This document shows positions 61,565-64,000 of a stretch of 64,000 nt of DNA, in pieces. How positions within the stretch are numbered: position 1 is the first letter of the stretch; every line of letters starts with the position of its first letter. The DNA is taken from the NCBI RefSeq assembly GCF_003019675.1, contig NZ_CP028105.1, positions 1,628,282-1,692,281 of the forward strand, given 5' to 3'. The translations under genes were made by a program, and so were the position numbers. The notes beneath the pieces are model-generated. The model saw only the letters and a list, made by a program, of their open reading frames with translations, was not told the DNA's origin and searched no databases. This stretch comes from Fusobacterium ulcerans (lineage in GTDB: Bacteria > Fusobacteriota > Fusobacteriia > Fusobacteriales > Fusobacteriaceae).

Positions 61565-61585
61565 ATTAATCTTAAATCTAATAAT

Positions 61586-61620
61586 AGAGCTCTCTTTCTT
61601 TAGAGAGCTTTTCATTTTTT
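61586..61620 (+). terminator. Terminator of the ABC operon
   Basis: AGCTCTCT (61588-61595) and AGAGAGCT (61602-61609) form a perfect stem with a 6-nt loop, followed by T-rich sequence. Confidence 0.85.
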
Positions 61621-61668
61621 TTAACTAAAAAATGTCAAAAAAAGTTATCTTTTTTTCAATTAGTATGG

Positions 61669-61674
61669 TATAAT
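61669..61674 (+). promoter_or_regulatory. Extended -10 promoter of the glucosaminidase gene
   Basis: TATAAT preceded by TGG (TG one base before the box) marks an extended -10; the -35 (TTATCT region) is weak. The transcript would carry a leader of about 180 nt. Confidence 0.5.
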
Positions 61675-61765
61675 ATATTGTTATTTAATTAAAAAAAATA
61701 TGTCTTTTTTGAATTATGATAAATAATATTTAAAAAGATGTATTCTGACGCTGATATGGGGATAA

Positions 61766-61838
61766 GCAGAAAAATGATCACCAGTAATAGTGGTCAATAT
61801 AACAGAGATGTATTAGGAAAATCAATGGGATTTTCTGC
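61766..61838 (+). ncRNA. Candidate structured 5' leader element
   Basis: GCAGAAAA (61766-61773) pairs perfectly with TTTTCTGC (61831-61838), enclosing a second stem TGATCAC (61775-61781) with GTGGTCA (61790-61796) and a bulge-rich part with ACAGAGATG and GGAAAATCAATGGG. This multi-stem layout lies just before the ribosome-binding site of a secreted cell-wall hydrolase. I compared it from memory with the common riboswitch classes and found no match; the frame is also open through it, so short peptide coding is an alternative. Confidence 0.4.
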
Positions 61839-61863
61839 GGACTTTATTAACTCGGAGGAAAAA

Positions 61864-62574
61864 ATGAGAAAAAAAATATTTGTATTATTAATTTTTCTTT
61901 TTTCTTTTACTGCTTTTTCAGGAACTACAATAAACGAAAGTGAGCTAAAAAATAAACAGTTTTATCTAAATAAAAGAATTGATTTTAGTGCAATACAAGG
62001 AAATGAAAGAAAAAAATTATTCATACAAACACTTGTACCAATAATTGAAAACATAGAAATGGAGATAAAAACTGAAAAAGAGCAGGTAAAGAAAATAATA
62101 GAAAAAGGTGTAAGAACCCAAGAAGAAAAGGATATTTTAAATAATGCTTTTGCAAAATACAAAGTAAAAAACATGAATACTGATGAACTTTTGAATAAAA
62201 TGATAGTTCCACCTACTTCATTGATAATAGCTCAAGCTTCATTAGAAAGCGGGTGGGGGACCTCAAACGTAGCTAAAAAAGGAAATAACCTTTTTGGAAT
62301 GAAGTCTTTTTCAAAAGAACAGGAGAAAAGTGTCAAGGTAGGAAAAGGAACTTATTATAAAAAGTATAATACTATTGATGATTCTGTAAAGGATTATATA
62401 ATGACATTAGCAAGACATGGAGCTTATAAACAACTTAGAGCTGCAATAGTTAATGGCGAAAATTCATTAAAGTTGGTAAAACACTTGAATAATTATTCTG
62501 AAATAAGAGAAGAGTACGGAAGAAAACTTACTACTATAATAAAAGCAAATGATTTATTAGAGCATGATGCCTAG
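61864..62574 (+). CDS. Secreted glucosaminidase, Bax-like (GH73)
   Basis: The 236-residue protein has a Sec signal peptide (RKKIFVLLIFLFSFTAFSG). A glucosaminidase domain at about 85-230 carries PPTSLIIAQASLESGWGTSN with the catalytic Glu, AKKGNNLFGMKSF and DSVKDYIMTLARHGAYKQLR. Family members cleave the MurNAc-GlcNAc backbone, so a role in peptidoglycan remodelling is expected. The frame extends upstream to 61738, but the ATG at 61864 has a perfect GGAGG and starts the signal peptide, so it is the real start. The long leader suggests regulation of expression. Confidence 0.87.
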   Translation: MRKKIFVLLIFLFSFTAFSGTTINESELKNKQFYLNKRIDFSAIQGNERKKLFIQTLVPIIENIEMEIKTEKEQVKKIIEKGVRTQEEKDILNNAFAKYKVKNMNTDELLNKMIVPPTSLIIAQASLESGWGTSNVAKKGNNLFGMKSFSKEQEKSVKVGKGTYYKKYNTIDDSVKDYIMTLARHGAYKQLRAAIVNGENSLKLVKHLNNYSEIREEYGRKLTTIIKANDLLEHDA

Positions 62575-62658
62575 TTTAAAAAGATGAAAAAGAATATTAA
62601 ATTATTTGATTTTCAAAATATAAGTGTTTGAAAATAAAACATTTTTTTTAAATTACAC

Positions 62659-62687
62659 TTGACAAGATGCGAAAAATAATATAAACT
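62659..62687 (+). promoter_or_regulatory. Promoter of the ferredoxin gene
   Basis: TTGACA (62659-62664), a 17-bp spacer and TAAACT (62682-62687); a TATAAA at 62680 is an alternative -10. Confidence 0.6.
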
Positions 62688-62729
62688 TTAAGTAGTTAAA
62701 AAATTTTATGAATATTAGGAGGGATTTTA

Positions 62730-62900
62730 ATGTACGTAATAGATAAAGACGCTTGTATAGGATGCGGAGCTTGTGAAGGAACTTGTCCAGTAGGAGCAAT
62801 ATCATCAACTGATGATGGAAAATATGGAATATCAGATTCATGTGTTGACTGTGGAGCTTGTGCAGGTGGATGTCCTGTTTCTGCTATAGCAGCTGAGTAA
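62730..62900 (+). CDS. 2[4Fe-4S] ferredoxin
   Basis: The 56-residue protein has two CxxCxxCxxxCP clusters: ACIGCGACEGTCPVGAI (Cys9, 12, 15 and 19) and SCVDCGACAGGCPVSAI (Cys38, 41, 44 and 48). This is the clostridial-type 8Fe ferredoxin that carries low-potential electrons for fermentative oxidoreductases. The ATG follows TAGGAGGG. It is monocistronic, with its own promoter and terminator, as expected for an abundant electron carrier. Confidence 0.97.
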   Translation: MYVIDKDACIGCGACEGTCPVGAISSTDDGKYGISDSCVDCGACAGGCPVSAIAAE

Positions 62901-62914
62901 TTAAGTTAAATTAG

Positions 62915-62943
62915 AAAGAGCCTATTCAAGGCTCTTTTTTTTG
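62915..62943 (+). terminator. Ferredoxin terminator
   Basis: AAAGAGCC and GGCTCTTT form a perfect stem across TATTCAA, followed by seven further T. Confidence 0.85.
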
Positions 62944-62961
62944 TCTTTTTGTAAAAAAAAA

Positions 62962-62976
62962 TTAACTGACAGTTAA
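62962..62976. promoter_or_regulatory. 15-bp inverted repeat of unknown role
   Basis: TTAACTG and CAGTTAA flank one A. No promoter of a gene lies directly next to it on either strand, so its target is unclear. Apart from it and a 15-codon frame at 63051-63098, I see nothing in 62944-63114. Confidence 0.3.
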
Positions 62977-63114
62977 CAAAAAAATAATTGTTTATTATTG
63001 AAACACTCTTGTTGAGTTTTTCTTAAAAACTATAGAGATAGAGAGTGGATATGATTAAGCTGGGTAGAGGCAGGAAAAGAATTATATTAAGCAGATAAGA
63101 AAAGAATATAAAAA

Positions 63115-63165
63115 AGAGAGTAATCAAAGCTAAAAATTCTATTTTGCTTCTAAATTACTCTCTCT
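63115..63165 (-). terminator. Terminator of the DXS-like gene
   Basis: On the minus strand AGAGAGTAA pairs with TTACTCTCT across a loop of about 30 nt that contains an AAGC/GCTT stem, and the strand continues in T residues. Confidence 0.65.
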
Positions 63166-63224
63166 TAATTATATATAGTTTAAAAATTATCTGGGTTTTA
63201 AATAAAGTTGTTAAAATTTATTGT

Positions 63225-64000
63225 CTATAGATTACAGCTAAGAATATCTTTAATTATTTGTTCTTTAGTAATACCATTTTCTTCCATAATTTCATTTACC
63301 TCATATCTATCAATAAATTCTTTTTTGAATCCATAATTTTTAACTTTCATATCTGTTGTTCCATAGAAAGATGCTATCTTTTCTCCAAATCCACCATTTA
63401 AAATACCATCTTCTAAAGTGATAACTATATCATGATTATTTTGAAGTTCTGTGAGCATTTCTTTATCAAGTCCTGTAATATATCTTGGATTAATTAATGT
63501 TGGTGTAAATCCAAGTTCTTTTTCTATTTCTCTTAAAACCTCTTCTCCTAATTGATAAAAATCCCCTAAAGCTAATATTGCTACTTTACTTCCTTTTACA
63601 TCCATTTGATATTTGTTAATATTACTGTAATCAGTGTCAACATGTCTATTATCTGATATGACATCATTACTTGGAATACGAATAGCTACAGGATACTGAG
63701 TTTGTTCTATACTCCAGTCCAGCATGGCAAGATATTCATCTTTAGAAGTAGGTGCCAGATAAATAATATTAGGGATATTTGAAATCAATGGAATATCAAA
63801 AATACCTAAGTGTGTAACATCGTTCATGCTGTAAATAGATGCTCCATTTACCAGAATAGTTGCAGGATTATTATTGATACATAAATCTTGTGATATTTGA
63901 TCATATGTTCTTTGAATAAAACTTGAATATGTAGCAAATACCGGCTTACAACCATTTTTAGCAATTCCTGAAATCATGGCAACAGCGTGTTCTTCAGCAA
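63225..64000 (-). CDS. 1-deoxy-D-xylulose-5-phosphate synthase-like / transketolase C-terminal region (partial, cut by right edge)
   Basis: The frame is open to the right edge and reads in from there as AEEHAVAMISGIAKNGCKPVF, then YSSFIQRTYDQISQDLCINN, TILVNGASIYSMNDVTHLG and the C-terminal domain KVAILALGDFYQLGEEVL. This is the pyrimidine-binding and C-terminal portion of the DXS/transketolase family. The wording (AEEHAV, YSSFIQRTYDQ, THLGIFDI) is closest to 1-deoxyxylulose-5-phosphate synthase, which makes the isoprenoid precursor of the MEP pathway. The N-terminal thiamine-diphosphate part lies outside the window. An ATG at 63977 is internal. A DXS-like transketolase is the alternative. 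Confidence 0.72.
   Translation of the reverse strand, partial: AEEHAVAMISGIAKNGCKPVFATYSSFIQRTYDQISQDLCINNNPATILVNGASIYSMNDVTHLGIFDIPLISNIPNIIYLAPTSKDEYLAMLDWSIEQTQYPVAIRIPSNDVISDNRHVDTDYSNINKYQMDVKGSKVAILALGDFYQLGEEVLREIEKELGFTPTLINPRYITGLDKEMLTELQNNHDIVITLEDGILNGGFGEKIASFYGTTDMKVKNYGFKKEFIDRYEVNEIMEENGITKEQIIKDILSCNL

Noticed and set aside
61738-61863. Upstream extension of the glucosaminidase reading frame
   Set aside because: The extension lacks a ribosome-binding site and would put 42 polar residues before the signal peptide. The ATG at 61864 has a strong GGAGG. It is reported instead as a structured leader.
63051-63098. A 15-residue basic peptide frame (MIKLGRGRKRIILSR) after a GAGAGTGG-like site
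   Set aside because: Too short to support without conservation data; it may be chance in a 320-bp gap.

Overview
The window is a low-GC, AT-rich bacterial chromosome segment that reads as Fusobacterium, most likely the F. varium/ulcerans/mortiferum group. This is inferred from the 3342-residue type V autotransporter with a coiled-coil partner and a FadA-family adhesin, from LPS Kdo genes (kdsA, kdsD) beside murE, from the anaerobic Fe-S and rubredoxin proteins, and from the codon use. No rRNA, CRISPR array, insertion sequence or prophage was recognised.

Layout. 1-8.4 kb: small metabolic units. These are a MarR regulator, hutG-hutD (histidine degradation), a YhdH-type oxidoreductase behind a palindromic operator, thyA-folA, a TSUP exporter, a VOC protein and a dienelactone-hydrolase-like enzyme. 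8.6-11.6 kb: a HutC-type GntR regulator, a dicarboxylate/amino-acid symporter and an Asp/Glu racemase-family protein, started by strong promoters and a perfect 22-bp palindrome. 11.6-17 kb: the most striking metabolic unit. A sigma-54 activator is divergent from an operon of class II HMG-CoA reductase, a GntP-like permease and an HMG-CoA-lyase-like enzyme, with a correctly spaced -24/-12 promoter. I read it as regulated mevalonate uptake and catabolism. Both ends of this unit carry the same 41-bp terminator hairpin.

17-30 kb: housekeeping genes. They include mscS, guaB, a TruA-like protein with a KH-like tail, an HD phosphohydrolase, a TIGR03960-type radical SAM protein, ung, murE, kdsA and kdsD. 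30-33 kb: a DUF1858 redox-disulfide protein, three tRNAs (Ser-TGA, Ser-GCT, Arg-ACG), rubredoxin, and a two-CDGSH iron-sulfur protein. 33-47.6 kb: the accessory region. An orphan signal-peptide remnant and about 770 bp of very AT-rich DNA precede the coiled-coil protein and the giant autotransporter. Downstream lies a patch of small genes and debris: a FadA-like adhesin, ribbon-helix-helix-like proteins (one intact, one short, one pseudogene), an HU/IHF-like protein, and a broken copy of the coiled-coil gene.

47.6-64 kb: a GNAT acetyltransferase, a B3/4 protein, infC-rpmI-rplT with an attenuator-like leader and an ATT start, and an iron alcohol dehydrogenase. Then come glutaredoxin-nrdA-nrdB behind a multi-half-site operator, a DUF3798-type ABC importer (binding protein, ATPase, two permeases, accessory protein), a secreted glucosaminidase with a structured leader, an 8Fe ferredoxin, and the C-terminal part of a DXS/transketolase-like enzyme cut by the right edge.

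Start sites were moved from the longest reading frame to the best ribosome-binding site where the sequence allowed it. All functional statements rest on motif and family recognition by eye; no database search was run.
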